Shown here one piece after another: positions 18,286 through 27,466 of a stretch of 64,000 bases of DNA (positions are counted from its first letter, which is position 1; each line of letters opens with the position of its first letter). Origin of the DNA: Sphingomicrobium sp. (lineage in GTDB: Bacteria; Pseudomonadota; Alphaproteobacteria; Sphingomonadales; Sphingomonadaceae); assembly GCA_036563485.1 (NCBI GenBank), contig DATCMI010000001.1:1861501-1925500 (forward strand), in the 5' to 3' direction. The notes under the pieces were generated by a model. It was not told where the DNA came from. It ran no database searches and saw nothing but the letters and a program-made list of their open reading frames with translations. A program made the translations under genes and the position numbers.

Positions 18286-19109
18286 TGCCGTCGCTGCCGC
18301 CGATCCGGCCCGAAGACGAGGCGGTCGCTGCGCGCGTGCGCCCGCTTGGTGCGTTCGATGCACCGGACCTTGAGGACCATCACGCCGTCCGCACCGAGAT
18401 GCTGCTGCGGCTCGGCGACGATGCGCTGGTGCTCGGCCAGCGCCTCAGCGAATGGTGCGGGCACGGTCCGGTGCTCGAAGTCGACATCAGTCTCGCCAAT
18501 CTCGCGCTGGACCTTGTCGGACAGGCTAACCTGCTGCTCGGCGAAGCGGGGGACGCGGACGATCTCGCCTTTCGCCGCGACGTCCTCGATTTCGGCAATT
18601 GCCTGCTGGTGGAGCAGCCGAATGGCGACTTTGCTCAGACCATCGCGCGGCACCTGCTCTACACCAGCTGGCAGCACATGCTGCTGCAGCGGCTGACCCA
18701 ATCTCCGGACCAGTTCCTGCGCGAATTCGCCGCCAAGGCGGTGAAGGAAGTCGCCTATCACCGCGACCTTGCGTCCGAATGGACGATCCGGCTCGGCGAC
18801 GGCACCGATAAGAGCGCTCGGCGCATGGCCGACGGGCTTGAGTGGAACTGGCGTTTCGTCCCCGAGCTGTTCGAGGTCGATGAGGTCATGCAAGCCGCAA
18901 TCGACAGCGGCAACGTGCCCGATCCGCGAGACTTCGAAGCCGATTATCGCGCAGCTATCGGCAAGGTCCTCAAGGAGGCTCAGCTGGAAACACCAGGCGA
19001 CCAGCGCCCCATTCTGGGCGGCCGGCGTGGGCACCACAGCGAGCATCTTGGGCACCTTCTGGCAATCATGCAGTTCCTGCCGCGCACTTACCCCGACGCG
19101 ACCTGGTAG
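18285..19109 (+). CDS. paaC: Phenylacetyl-CoA 1,2-epoxidase structural subunit C
   Basis: 274 residues, homologous to PaaA in fold but with degenerate iron ligands, as expected for PaaC; recognisable segments are LGQRLSEWCGHGPVLEVDIS and FAAKAVKEVAYHRDLASEW. Together with PaaA it forms the substrate-binding core. paaE begins two bases after the stop, leaving no room for the paaD that lies here in most bacteria. Confidence 0.95.
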   Translation: MPSLPPIRPEDEAVAARVRPLGAFDAPDLEDHHAVRTEMLLRLGDDALVLGQRLSEWCGHGPVLEVDISLANLALDLVGQANLLLGEAGDADDLAFRRDVLDFGNCLLVEQPNGDFAQTIARHLLYTSWQHMLLQRLTQSPDQFLREFAAKAVKEVAYHRDLASEWTIRLGDGTDKSARRMADGLEWNWRFVPELFEVDEVMQAAIDSGNVPDPRDFEADYRAAIGKVLKEAQLETPGDQRPILGGRRGHHSEHLGHLLAIMQFLPRTYPDATW

Positions 19110-19110
19110 A

Positions 19111-20184
19111 ATGGCCGAGCATTTCCACGCGCTGCGCGTCGCCGAGGTGATCGCGGAAACGAGCGACGCCAATTCGATCCGCTTCGAAATGCCGCCCGAG
19201 CTGCGCGAGCGCTTCGCATTCCGGCCGGGCCAGCATTTGACGCTGCGGGCCGAGATCGACGGCGAGGATGTTCGGCGCAACTACTCGCTCTGCACCGCTC
19301 CCGACGAGAATGACTGGATGGTCACCGTCAAGCGCATCGCCGGCGGCCGCTTTTCCAACTGGGTCGGCGACAATGTGAGGGCCGGCGACACGATCGAGGT
19401 TATGCCGCCGCACGGCAGCTTCACGACGGACTTTAGCGCAGGTCGCTCTCGGCACCTGGTCGGCATTGCGGGCGGCTCAGGCATCACGCCGGTCATGTCG
19501 CTGATCCGAAGCACGTTGAAAGCCGAGCCGAACAGCCGCTTCACCTTGCTCTACGGGAATCGCGACAGCAGCTCGGTGATCTTCCTCGAGCAGCTCGCGG
19601 CGCTCAAGGACAAGCATCTCGGGAGGCTCGAAATCTATCACTTTCTCGATGCCGAGGAGCAGGACATCGAGCTGTTCAACGGCATGCTGACCCGCGAGCG
19701 GCTCGACGAAATCATCCCCGCGCTGATCCCCGACGCCAAGGACGTTGACGGCTGGTTCATCTGCGGTCCCGGGCCGATGATGGACGCTGCCGAAGGCGCG
19801 CTTCTGGACGGCGGCACGCCCAAGGAGCGCATTCACATCGAGCGTTTCACCGCTGATCGCCCGCCCGAGGCAATCGCGCGCGAAATGGCTCATCTGCAGA
19901 CGCAGGCGGAAGGCGTGACCATGACGGTGACGCTCGACGGCCGCACCCGCAAAGTGCCGTTCACCGCCGGCAACATCCTCGACAGCGCACGTGAGGCGGG
20001 GCTGCCGGCACCATTCGCCTGCAAGGCCGGCGTCTGCGCGACCTGCCGTGCGCGGATCACGGGCGGCAAGGTCGAAATGGCAGCGCGCTACGGGCTCACC
20101 GACGAAGAGGTGGCTGCCGGCTACGTCCTGACTTGCCAGTCGGTACCGCTGGGTGATGGAGTGGCGGTAGATTACGACGCCTGA
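19111..20184 (+). CDS. paaE: Phenylacetyl-CoA epoxidase reductase subunit E
   Basis: 357 residues with three domains: FAD-binding (RRNYSLCTAPDEN), NAD(P)-binding (VGIAGGSGITPVMSLI ... FICGPGPMMDAAE) and a C-terminal plant-type 2Fe-2S ferredoxin domain (CKAGVCATCR plus a distal LTCQS Cys). It passes NADPH electrons to the PaaABC core. ATG 19111 is one base past the paaC stop. The 2Fe-2S cluster normally needs maturation help from PaaD, which is absent here. Confidence 0.95.
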   Translation: MAEHFHALRVAEVIAETSDANSIRFEMPPELRERFAFRPGQHLTLRAEIDGEDVRRNYSLCTAPDENDWMVTVKRIAGGRFSNWVGDNVRAGDTIEVMPPHGSFTTDFSAGRSRHLVGIAGGSGITPVMSLIRSTLKAEPNSRFTLLYGNRDSSSVIFLEQLAALKDKHLGRLEIYHFLDAEEQDIELFNGMLTRERLDEIIPALIPDAKDVDGWFICGPGPMMDAAEGALLDGGTPKERIHIERFTADRPPEAIAREMAHLQTQAEGVTMTVTLDGRTRKVPFTAGNILDSAREAGLPAPFACKAGVCATCRARITGGKVEMAARYGLTDEEVAAGYVLTCQSVPLGDGVAVDYDA

Positions 20185-20202
20185 GTTCGCTAATCGCCTC
20201 TG

Positions 20203-21396
20203 ATGCTGACCGAGACCAAGGGCCGCAGCCTTTCCGACCTACCACCGGTCAAGTCGGATTCGCTCCTCGAACTGATCGCGCTGTGCAACGCCGATCCAAG
20301 GCCCGAGAAGATCGATGTCGGTGTCGGCGTGTTCCGCGACGGTGCGGGCAACACGCCGATCCTGAAGGTCATCAAGGAGGCCGAGCAGCGGCTCGTCGAT
20401 AGCCAGCAAACCAAGGCTTACCTCGGCAGCGCCGGCGACAAGCGTTACGCCGAGCTGCTGCGCCCGGTCCTGCTCGGCGAGCATGCCGGTGACGAGCGGA
20501 TTGCCGGCGTCCAGACCCCCGGCGGCTGCGGCGCGCTTCGCCTTGCCTTCGAACTCATCGGTGCGATCAACCCCGGCGCGAAGATCCTGGTCGGCACCCC
20601 GACCTGGCCGAACCACGCCGCGATCATCAAGGGCGTCGGTCTCGAGATCAGCGAATATTCATATTACGAGCGCGGGCAGGGGGCGATCCGCTTCGATGCG
20701 ATGCTGGACGCTCTTCGGTCAGCGCGCGCCGGCGATGTCGCCTTGCTCCATGGCTGCTGCCATAACCCGACCGGCGCCGACCTTGACGAGGACCAATGGC
20801 GGCAGGTCCGCGATGTCGTCGTCGAGCGCGGGCTGATCCCGCTGATCGATATCGCTTACCAGGGTTTCGGCCGCGGGCTCGACGAAGATGCCTACGGCGT
20901 GCGCCTGATGATCGAGAGCTGCGACGACGTCGTTGTCGCGCAAAGCTGCGACAAGAATTTCAGCGTCTATCGCGATCGGGTCGGCTCCTTGTGGGTGAAG
21001 ACTGCTTCTGTGGAAGCGACCGCAACGGCGGTGGCGCACGTCTTTCAATTGGCCCGCGAGATGTGGTCGATGCCGCCTGATCATGGCGCCGCGGCGGTCG
21101 GCATCGTGCTGGACGATCCCGAGCTGCGCACGCGCTGGCTGAGCGAGCTCACCGCCATGCGTGACCGCATCAATGCGGTGCGCCAGACCATCGCGTCGGC
21201 CGACCCGCGTCTCGCCTTCATCGGCCGCCAGTTCGGCATGTTCTCCATGTTGCCGCTTTCCAAGGAGCAGGTGCTGAAGCTGCGCGAGGACAAGGCGATC
21301 TACATGGCCGACAGCGGCCGCTTCAATGTGGTCGGCATGAGCGACGAACAGGTCGAGCGATTTACGGCCGCGGTCGTGGACGCGATGAATGGCTGA
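20203..21396 (+). CDS. Class I aromatic amino acid / aspartate-type aminotransferase
   Basis: 397 residues of fold-type I PLP aminotransferase, closest in pattern to the AspC/TyrB subgroup: PTWPNHAAI, HGCCHNPTGADLDEDQW, IDIAYQGFG and PLP-Lys in SCDKNFSVYRDRVG. It starts 19 bp after paaE and overlaps the 2-oxoacid dehydrogenase E1 start by 8 bp. In this position the likely substrate is phenylalanine (to phenylpyruvate); that specificity is inferred from context. Confidence 0.88.
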   Translation: MLTETKGRSLSDLPPVKSDSLLELIALCNADPRPEKIDVGVGVFRDGAGNTPILKVIKEAEQRLVDSQQTKAYLGSAGDKRYAELLRPVLLGEHAGDERIAGVQTPGGCGALRLAFELIGAINPGAKILVGTPTWPNHAAIIKGVGLEISEYSYYERGQGAIRFDAMLDALRSARAGDVALLHGCCHNPTGADLDEDQWRQVRDVVVERGLIPLIDIAYQGFGRGLDEDAYGVRLMIESCDDVVVAQSCDKNFSVYRDRVGSLWVKTASVEATATAVAHVFQLAREMWSMPPDHGAAAVGIVLDDPELRTRWLSELTAMRDRINAVRQTIASADPRLAFIGRQFGMFSMLPLSKEQVLKLREDKAIYMADSGRFNVVGMSDEQVERFTAAVVDAMNG

Positions 21397-23446
21397 TCGC
21401 GACCCGGGCCGCGTCACCGCCGAAGTGGACTGGCGCGAGGTTGCGCGTCTCGTCCTCACCAGCCGGGAGCTGGACCGGCTCGAGGAACAGGAGCTCGTTC
21501 CGGCCCGGAAGGTCCTCTACCAATTCAGCGCCCGCGGCCATGACATGGCCCAGGTGCTGCTCGGGCTGCACCTCAAGGACGGCGACGGCGCGTTCGGCTA
21601 CTACCGCTCGCGGCCGATGCTCTTATCCTTGGGCGTCCCGCTTGCCGATGCGCTCGGCTCCGGCATGGGCCTCGCCGGCGGCTATTCGAACGGGCGCGAC
21701 ATCGGCGTGGTGTTCAACTTCCCCAACGTCGGCGGGGCGCACGCCTTCCCGATGGCGGGCGGGGTCGGCGCGCAATATACGCCGGCGGCGGGTTGGGCGC
21801 AGGCGATCGCCTATAAGCAGGAGGTCCTCGGCCAAGGCCCGTCGGACGCGATCAGCCTCGTGCTCGGCGGGGACGCGAGCTGCGCGACCGGCGGATTTTG
21901 GTCTGCGCTAACAATTGCAACGACACAACGTTTGCCGCTGCTCATCTACGTTGAGGACAACGGCTACGGCATCTCCGTGCCGTCCGAATACCAGACGCCG
22001 GGCAAGGACATCGCCGCGAACCTCGCGAGCTTCAACGGGCTGAAGATCTTCAACGGCGATGGCACCGATCCGGCCGAAGCCGCGCTGCTGGTCGAGCAGG
22101 CGGTGCGCTATGTGCGCACGGAGCGCGCGCCGGTGCTTCTGCGCCTGCGCGTGCCGCGGCTCGAGGGGCACAGCGCTCAGGACACGCAGGCCTACAAGAG
22201 CGAGGCGGAGATCGAAGCGGAATGGTCACGCGACCCGCTGCCGAAGCTGAAGGCGCATTGCGCAAAGCTGCAGATCGGCGACGAAGCCTGGAGCGACCTT
22301 GAGCGCGAGGTCGGCTGGCAGGTTCAGGCGGCGCTTGCGGAAGCGGAGAGCCGCGGCATTTCGTCGCCAGCCGATGTCACTCGCCACGTCTTCTATGAAG
22401 GCGAGATGCAACAGGTCGGCGGGTTGTGGAACAGCGGCTACACGCCGCCGGCCGCATCGAGCGAACCGCAAGGCTCAGGCCAGCGCATCAATATGGTGAC
22501 AGCCATTCGCCGGGTGCTGGAGCAGGAGCTCGAAGCCAACCCCCGCGTGCTTGTGTTCGGCGAGGACGTCGGACCGAAGGGCGGAGTCCATGCGGTGACT
22601 CTCGGACTTCAGGAGAAGTTCGGCCGCAACCGCGTGTTCGATACGTCGCTCAATGAAGAAGGCATCGTCGGGCGGGCGCAGGGCATGGCGCTGGCCGGGC
22701 TTATGCCGGTCCCTGAAATCCAGTTCCGCAAATATGCCGAGCCCGCGACCGAGCAGATCCACGATATGGGCACGATGCGCTGGCGCACCCACAATCGCTT
22801 CGCGGCGCCAATGGTGCTTCGCGTCCCCGGCGGTTTCTTCAAGTGCGGTGACCCGTGGCATTCGATGACCAACGAAGTCGAGTTCGTGCACAATCCCGGT
22901 TGGAAGGTGGCCGTGCCCTCGAACGCGGAAGATGCCGTCGGATTGCTGCGCGGCAGTTTGCGGGGCAACGACCCGGTGCTGTTCTTCGAACATCGCGCAA
23001 TGCTCGACGACAGCTGGGCTCGGCGATCCTGGCCGGGCGATGATTATGTGCTCGAGTTCGGCCGCGCCAAGAAGACTCGCGAAGGCGACAAGATCACGAT
23101 CGTCACCTGGGGCGCGATGGTGCCGCGCTGCGAAGCGGCCGCGGAAGGCTTTAGCGCCGACGTGATCGACTTGCGCACCCTGCAGCCGTGGGACCGCGTG
23201 ATGGTCCTGGAAAGCGTACGCAAGACGCGCCGCTGCCTGATCGTTCACGAGGACCTTCGCACCGGCGGCTTCGGGGCGGAGATTGCCGCGGTCGTCGCAG
23301 ACGAAGCCTTTCTCGACCTCGACGCGCCGGTTGCGCGGGTGACGATGCCCGACATTCCGAGCCCGCATCACCCGAAGCTTCTCGAATGGGCAGTGCCGTC
23401 GCCGCAGCGGATCCGCGACGAGATTGAACGGCTGGTGGGCTTTTAA
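21389..23446 (+). CDS. 2-oxoacid dehydrogenase E1, fused alpha and beta subunits
   Basis: 685 residues. Residues 1 to about 360 are the alpha part with the thiamine-diphosphate motif GGDASCATGGFW...EDNGYGISVP. Residues about 370-685 are the beta part (VFGEDVGPKGGVHAVTLGL, PEIQFRKYAEPATEQIHDMG, VHEDLRTGGFGAE). The fusion is in-frame, without an intervening stop. It resembles branched-chain E1 rather than pyruvate E1. E2 follows three bases later; no E3 gene is nearby, so the general dihydrolipoamide dehydrogenase is probably shared. By context the substrate may be phenylpyruvate. Confidence 0.92.
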   Translation: MADRDPGRVTAEVDWREVARLVLTSRELDRLEEQELVPARKVLYQFSARGHDMAQVLLGLHLKDGDGAFGYYRSRPMLLSLGVPLADALGSGMGLAGGYSNGRDIGVVFNFPNVGGAHAFPMAGGVGAQYTPAAGWAQAIAYKQEVLGQGPSDAISLVLGGDASCATGGFWSALTIATTQRLPLLIYVEDNGYGISVPSEYQTPGKDIAANLASFNGLKIFNGDGTDPAEAALLVEQAVRYVRTERAPVLLRLRVPRLEGHSAQDTQAYKSEAEIEAEWSRDPLPKLKAHCAKLQIGDEAWSDLEREVGWQVQAALAEAESRGISSPADVTRHVFYEGEMQQVGGLWNSGYTPPAASSEPQGSGQRINMVTAIRRVLEQELEANPRVLVFGEDVGPKGGVHAVTLGLQEKFGRNRVFDTSLNEEGIVGRAQGMALAGLMPVPEIQFRKYAEPATEQIHDMGTMRWRTHNRFAAPMVLRVPGGFFKCGDPWHSMTNEVEFVHNPGWKVAVPSNAEDAVGLLRGSLRGNDPVLFFEHRAMLDDSWARRSWPGDDYVLEFGRAKKTREGDKITIVTWGAMVPRCEAAAEGFSADVIDLRTLQPWDRVMVLESVRKTRRCLIVHEDLRTGGFGAEIAAVVADEAFLDLDAPVARVTMPDIPSPHHPKLLEWAVPSPQRIRDEIERLVGF

Positions 23447-23449
23447 GGC

Positions 23450-24673
23450 ATGATCGAAGTCCGCGTTCCCGACGAGCAGGAAGGCACCAAGGCGGTCGTC
23501 CGCGCCTGGCTGAAGCAGGTCGGCGATGCGATCGCCGAGAACGATCCTTTGGTTGAGCTCGAAACCGACAAGGTGACTCAAGAAGTGCCCGCGCCGGCCG
23601 CTGGCGTTCTAGCTGAGATCCTCCTCGACACTGATGCGGAAGCCGTGCCCGGCGCATTGCTGGCGCGCATCAGCACCGAAGACGGCGTTCGTCTCGAGCG
23701 CAGTGCGGAGCACGAGGTCGAACGGCGTTTTGCACAAAGGGCTGAGCAGCGCCCTTCGACTTCGCTCAGGACGAACGAAGCTGGCGCCGGGCAGGAAACG
23801 CGCCTGTCTCCCTCCGTCCGTCGCGCTTGCTTGCAGCACGGGATCGACGCGAGCCGAATAGAGGGGACCGGCCGCAACGGCCGCGTGACGCGCGAGGATG
23901 TCGACCGGGCGGTTGCCATGGCCACCGTCAGCCATGTCGACGATGGACCGAAGGCAATCTCGCAGCCGCGCGTCGCGGAGCCGTTCAGTGCGACCGACAT
24001 CCCGCACGACCGGATGCGCAGGAGCATCGCCGACAATATGGCGCGGGCGGTGGCCGAGCAGCCGCACGTTACCGCCGTGTTCGAAGCGGACTTTTCGGCC
24101 ATTGCCGCGCACAAGGCGGCGCTCGCGGCCCGTGGCACCAAGCTCAGCTACACTGCCTACATCGTCAAAGCCGCCGCCGATGCCATGGCAGTCGCGCCCG
24201 CGATCAATGGTCGCTGGGAAGAAGACCGGATTGCCATCTCGCCGACCATCGACATCGGCGTCGGCACCGCGCTCGGCGAAAAGGGTCTTGTCGTTCCCGT
24301 GGTCAAGGACGCCGGCAACCTCAGCCTTGAGCAGATTGGCGCCCGTCTCGATGACCTGACGCGCCGCGCGCGGGAAGGTAAGCTCGAGCGGTCGGACGTA
24401 TCCGGCGGCAGCTTCACCATCTCCAACCACGGGGTCTCCGGCTCGTTGGTCGCCGCGCCGATCATCCTCCACCAGGGTCAGGCGGCGATCCTGGGCGTCG
24501 GCAAGCTCGAAAAGCGCGTCGTCGTCCGCGAGATCGGCGGTCAGGACGCGATCCTCGTTCGCCCGATGGCTTTTGTGACCCTCACCATCGACCATCGCGT
24601 CGTCGACGGGCACCAGACCAACGCGTGGCTGTCGCGCTTCGTCGAGATCGTCGAAAGCTGGCCGGCCCCGTAG
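23450..24673 (+). CDS. 2-oxoacid dehydrogenase E2 (dihydrolipoamide acyltransferase)
   Basis: 407 residues: one N-terminal lipoyl domain with the lipoylated Lys in ELETDKVTQEVPAP, a linker, a peripheral-subunit-binding domain (PSVRRACLQHGIDASRIEGT) and a C-terminal acyltransferase core ending in the catalytic DHRVVDGHQTNAW. The linker contains a stretch encoded by a dispersed palindromic repeat (about 23740-23785), visible as RPSTSLRTNE. It hands the acyl group to CoA and so would release phenylacetyl-CoA if E1 uses phenylpyruvate. Confidence 0.92.
   Translation: MIEVRVPDEQEGTKAVVRAWLKQVGDAIAENDPLVELETDKVTQEVPAPAAGVLAEILLDTDAEAVPGALLARISTEDGVRLERSAEHEVERRFAQRAEQRPSTSLRTNEAGAGQETRLSPSVRRACLQHGIDASRIEGTGRNGRVTREDVDRAVAMATVSHVDDGPKAISQPRVAEPFSATDIPHDRMRRSIADNMARAVAEQPHVTAVFEADFSAIAAHKAALAARGTKLSYTAYIVKAAADAMAVAPAINGRWEEDRIAISPTIDIGVGTALGEKGLVVPVVKDAGNLSLEQIGARLDDLTRRAREGKLERSDVSGGSFTISNHGVSGSLVAAPIILHQGQAAILGVGKLEKRVVVREIGGQDAILVRPMAFVTLTIDHRVVDGHQTNAWLSRFVEIVESWPAP
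23740..23785. repeat. Dispersed palindromic repeat inserted in frame in the E2 linker
   Basis: The core CCCTTCGACTTCGCTCAGGA followed by CGAACGAA forms an imperfect TTCG...CGAA hairpin and matches a short repeat I know from intergenic regions of many sphingomonads. The same DNA gives the telltale peptides FVLSEVEG and VRPERSRR in the reverse frames. Here it lies inside a coding sequence, between the lipoyl and subunit-binding domains, and keeps the frame open. Confidence 0.6.
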
Positions 24674-24726
24674 GAACCTAAATCGTCTTGAACGCTTCGT
24701 CTTTGGCGAAGGTGATGGAGAAGACG

Positions 24727-25431
24727 ATGGCGCAACGCGATAACCGCACCCGGCCGGGCGGAAGTGATCGCTCGGGCAATGCGACGCAGCTCGCGGTAAT
24801 TGGAGCAGGCCTTGCGGCTGCGGCCGGCACCGCTGCATTTCTTCTTGCCAAGCGCACCGGAAGCGGCGGCGCACCGATCGAGAATATCAGCGATGCCCCG
24901 GACCACGTCTGGCGTCGCGGCACCGAGCGTTACGACGCCAATCTGGTCGGCAACACAGTGACGATCGGCAAGCCGGCCGATGAGCTCTACCGCGAGTGGC
25001 GCGACTTCACGAAATTCCCTCGCTTCATGGAGAATGTCGAACAGATCGTCTCGGACGGAAACGGCGTATCCGAATGGACGATCAAGGCTCCGGCCGGGAC
25101 CACGGTCCGAGTTCGCACCAGAATCACCGAGGACTCGCCCCGCCGGATCGCGTGGGAAAGCGAGCCCGATTCACAGATCAGGACCGAAGGCGCCGTCGAG
25201 TTCATCGAGGCCGCACCAGGCCGCGGCACGATGGTGCGCCTGACCATGCGCTACGATCCGCCGGGCGGCATCCTCGGCAAGGGGTTCGCAAAGCTGATGC
25301 AGCGCGAGCCAAAGATCCAGGGCCGGCGCGACCTTCGCCGGTTCAAGCAGCTGATGGAAAATGGCGAGATCGCGGTGAACGCGTCGCCCTCGGGCCGTGC
25401 GTCTGAAACACCCACCGAAGCCCGAATTTAG
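24727..25431 (+). CDS. SRPBCC-domain membrane-anchored protein
   Basis: 234 residues: one N-terminal membrane helix (LAVIGAGLAAAAGTAAFLLA) and then an SRPBCC/polyketide-cyclase-like START domain beginning at VTIGKPADELYREWRDFTKFPRFMENVE. I started at ATG 24727 with GGAG six bases before; in-frame ATG 24715 is possible. Proteins of this type often travel with stress genes. The ligand is unknown. The next gene begins 9 bp later with the Shine-Dalgarno AGGAGG, so they form an operon. Confidence 0.82.
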   Translation: MAQRDNRTRPGGSDRSGNATQLAVIGAGLAAAAGTAAFLLAKRTGSGGAPIENISDAPDHVWRRGTERYDANLVGNTVTIGKPADELYREWRDFTKFPRFMENVEQIVSDGNGVSEWTIKAPAGTTVRVRTRITEDSPRRIAWESEPDSQIRTEGAVEFIEAAPGRGTMVRLTMRYDPPGGILGKGFAKLMQREPKIQGRRDLRRFKQLMENGEIAVNASPSGRASETPTEARI

Positions 25432-25440
25432 GAGGAATTC

Positions 25441-26661
25441 ATGCGCGCACTGACCTGGCATGGACGCCACGACGTTCGGGTCGACACTGTCCCCGATCCG
25501 GAAATCGTCAATCCACGAGACGCGATCCTGCGGGTAACCTCAACCGCGATTTGCGGCTCCGACCTTCACTTGTACGACGCCTATATTCCGACGCTTCGCG
25601 CCGGCGACGTCCTGGGTCATGAATTCATGGGCGAAGTGGTCGAGGTCGGCGCGAAGAGCACGCTGAAAAAGGGGCAGCGCGTCGTCGTTCCATTCACGAT
25701 CAGCTGCGGCCAATGCTTCTTCTGCAACAAGCAGCAATTTAGCGCCTGCGATAACAGCAACCCGACCGAGACGTTCGAAGCGTCGCGCCTGCTGATGGGT
25801 CATCCGATGGGCGCGGCTTTTGGTTATGCGCATCTCACCGGCGGCTACGCCGGTGGGCAGGCGGAATATGTGCGCGTGCCGTTCTCCGACGTGGGGCCGA
25901 TCGTCGTTCCGGACCATCTGGAGGACGACGAAGTGCTGTTCCTGTCCGACATTCTGCCGACCGGTTGGATGGGGGCGGAAAATGCCGACATAGAACCCGG
26001 CGACACGGTGGCCGTGTGGGGCTGCGGCCCGGTTGGCCTGTTCGCAATTCAGTCGGCCAAGCTGTTGGGCGCGCACCGCGTGATCGCCATCGACCATTAC
26101 CCGCGCCGGCTCGAGCTGGCGAAGCAAATGGGCGCGGAGGTCCTCGATTATCGCGAAGTCGACGTTCGCGAAGCGCTCGACGAAATGACCGGCGGCATCG
26201 GCCCCGATGCGTGCATCGACTGCGTCGGCATGGAAAGCCATGGGCTGACCGTCGACAACATCGTCGATACCGTGAAGGCCCATACCTTCCTCGGCACCGA
26301 GCGGCCCCACGCGCTGCGTCAGATGATCCTGGCCTGCCGCAAGGGCGGACGGATTTCCATTCCCGGCGTCTACGGCGGGTTCGCCGACAAATTCCCGCTC
26401 GGCCAAATGATGGAGAAGGGACTGACCGTGAAACAGGGTCAGACCCACGTTCAGAAATATACCAAGCCGCTGCTCGAACTGATCGAGCAGGGAAAAGTCG
26501 ACACCACGTTCCTGATTTCACACCACGCGCCGCTGGAGCAGGCCGCGGAGATGTACCGCCACTGGCACGACGAGCAAGACGCCTACACCAAGATCGTCCT
26601 CAAGACCGAGGCGGCAACCCCCAGCAAGACCTCCAAGGAGCAAAAGCATGAGCTCGCGTAA
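25441..26661 (+). CDS. Zinc-dependent alcohol dehydrogenase (glutathione-independent formaldehyde dehydrogenase-like)
   Basis: 406 residues of the medium-chain dehydrogenase family: catalytic zinc site [12 protein letters not shown] and GHEFMGEV, structural zinc loop [16 protein letters not shown], and NAD-binding [20 protein letters not shown]. The long loop and length resemble formaldehyde dehydrogenase-like enzymes rather than classical ethanol dehydrogenases. Shine-Dalgarno AGGAGG. The 3' end overlaps the next SDR gene by 14 bp. Substrate not assignable. Confidence 0.88.
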   Translation: MRALTWHGRHDVRVDTVPDPEIVNPRDAILRVTSTAICGSDLHLYDAYIPTLRAGDVLGHEFMGEVVEVGAKSTLKKGQRVVVPFTISCGQCFFCNKQQFSACDNSNPTETFEASRLLMGHPMGAAFGYAHLTGGYAGGQAEYVRVPFSDVGPIVVPDHLEDDEVLFLSDILPTGWMGAENADIEPGDTVAVWGCGPVGLFAIQSAKLLGAHRVIAIDHYPRRLELAKQMGAEVLDYREVDVREALDEMTGGIGPDACIDCVGMESHGLTVDNIVDTVKAHTFLGTERPHALRQMILACRKGGRISIPGVYGGFADKFPLGQMMEKGLTVKQGQTHVQKYTKPLLELIEQGKVDTTFLISHHAPLEQAAEMYRHWHDEQDAYTKIVLKTEAATPSKTSKEQKHELA

Positions 26662-27424
26662 ACTCGCCATCGTCACTGGTGCTTCGAGCGGTATCGGGCT
26701 CGAGCTCGCCAAATGCGCGGCGCGTGACGGTTATGACCTCATCGTCGCGGCAGACACGCCCTTCGTGGAAGCTGGCCCAGCGCTCCAGGAGTTCGGTGTC
26801 GACATCGATCAGTTCGAGGCCGACCTCGCGACGCAGCAAGGTGTCGATCAACTGTTGCAGAAGATCGGCAACCGGCAGGTTGACGTGCTGGTGGCGAATG
26901 CCGGCCACGGGCTCGGCCACGGCTTTCTCGATCAAAGCCCGCAGGAATGGCAACACGTCATCAACACCAACATCACGGGAACGCTGCTGTTGATCCAGCC
27001 GATCGTCCAGAAAATGGTCGAGCGCGGCGAGGGCCGCGTCCTGATCACCGGTTCGATCGCTGGTCATTTGGCGGGCGCCTTCCAGGCCGTCTACAACGGA
27101 TCGAAAGCGTTCATCGACAGCTTCGCCGCAGCGCTGAATGAAGAGATCAAGGACAGCGGCGTCACGATTACCTGCCTCAAACCCGGCGCTACGGAGACGA
27201 ACTTCTTTCACCGCGCCGAACTTGAGGACACAAAAATCGGGCAGGCCAAGAAGGACGATGCCGCCGATGTCGCGAAGGCCGGCTGGGACGGCATGAACAG
27301 CGGCGAACCGGCAGTCATATACGGTCTCAAGAACAAGATGCAGGTCGCGGCTGCCGGCATGATGACCGACGCCACCACCGCGAAGCTTCACCGCGCCCAG
27401 ACGGAGCCAGGCTCAGGCGAGTAA
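26648..27424 (+). CDS. Short-chain dehydrogenase/reductase
   Basis: 258 residues, SDR family: [32 protein letters not shown] and catalytic Ser ([11 protein letters not shown]) and Tyr-Lys (VYNGSK). Overlaps the alcohol dehydrogenase gene by 14 bp, so the two are translationally coupled and may act on the same alcohol or aldehyde. This SRPBCC-ADH-SDR arrangement looks like a stress-tolerance cassette; that reading is inference. Confidence 0.86.
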   Translation: MSSRKLAIVTGASSGIGLELAKCAARDGYDLIVAADTPFVEAGPALQEFGVDIDQFEADLATQQGVDQLLQKIGNRQVDVLVANAGHGLGHGFLDQSPQEWQHVINTNITGTLLLIQPIVQKMVERGEGRVLITGSIAGHLAGAFQAVYNGSKAFIDSFAAALNEEIKDSGVTITCLKPGATETNFFHRAELEDTKIGQAKKDDAADVAKAGWDGMNSGEPAVIYGLKNKMQVAAAGMMTDATTAKLHRAQTEPGSGE

Positions 27425-27433
27425 CGCTTCGGC

Positions 27434-27458
27434 GGAACAGTTTCGGCCGCGAAACGCT
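27434..27458 (+). promoter_or_regulatory. EcfG-like promoter (one mismatch) before the AI-2E transporter gene
   Basis: GGAAC (27434-27438), 16 bases, CGCT (27455-27458) against the EcfG consensus GGAAC-N16/17-CGTT. The GTG start lies only 8 bases past the -10, so the transcript would be leaderless or nearly so. A small GTTTCG/CGAAAC hairpin overlaps the spacer. Confidence 0.4.
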
Positions 27459-27466
27459 AGGCGGTT

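Noticed and set aside
24673-24692. GGAAC before the SRPBCC gene as an EcfG promoter
   Set aside because: The spacing to CGCT is 15 and the -10 is mismatched; two faults are too many.
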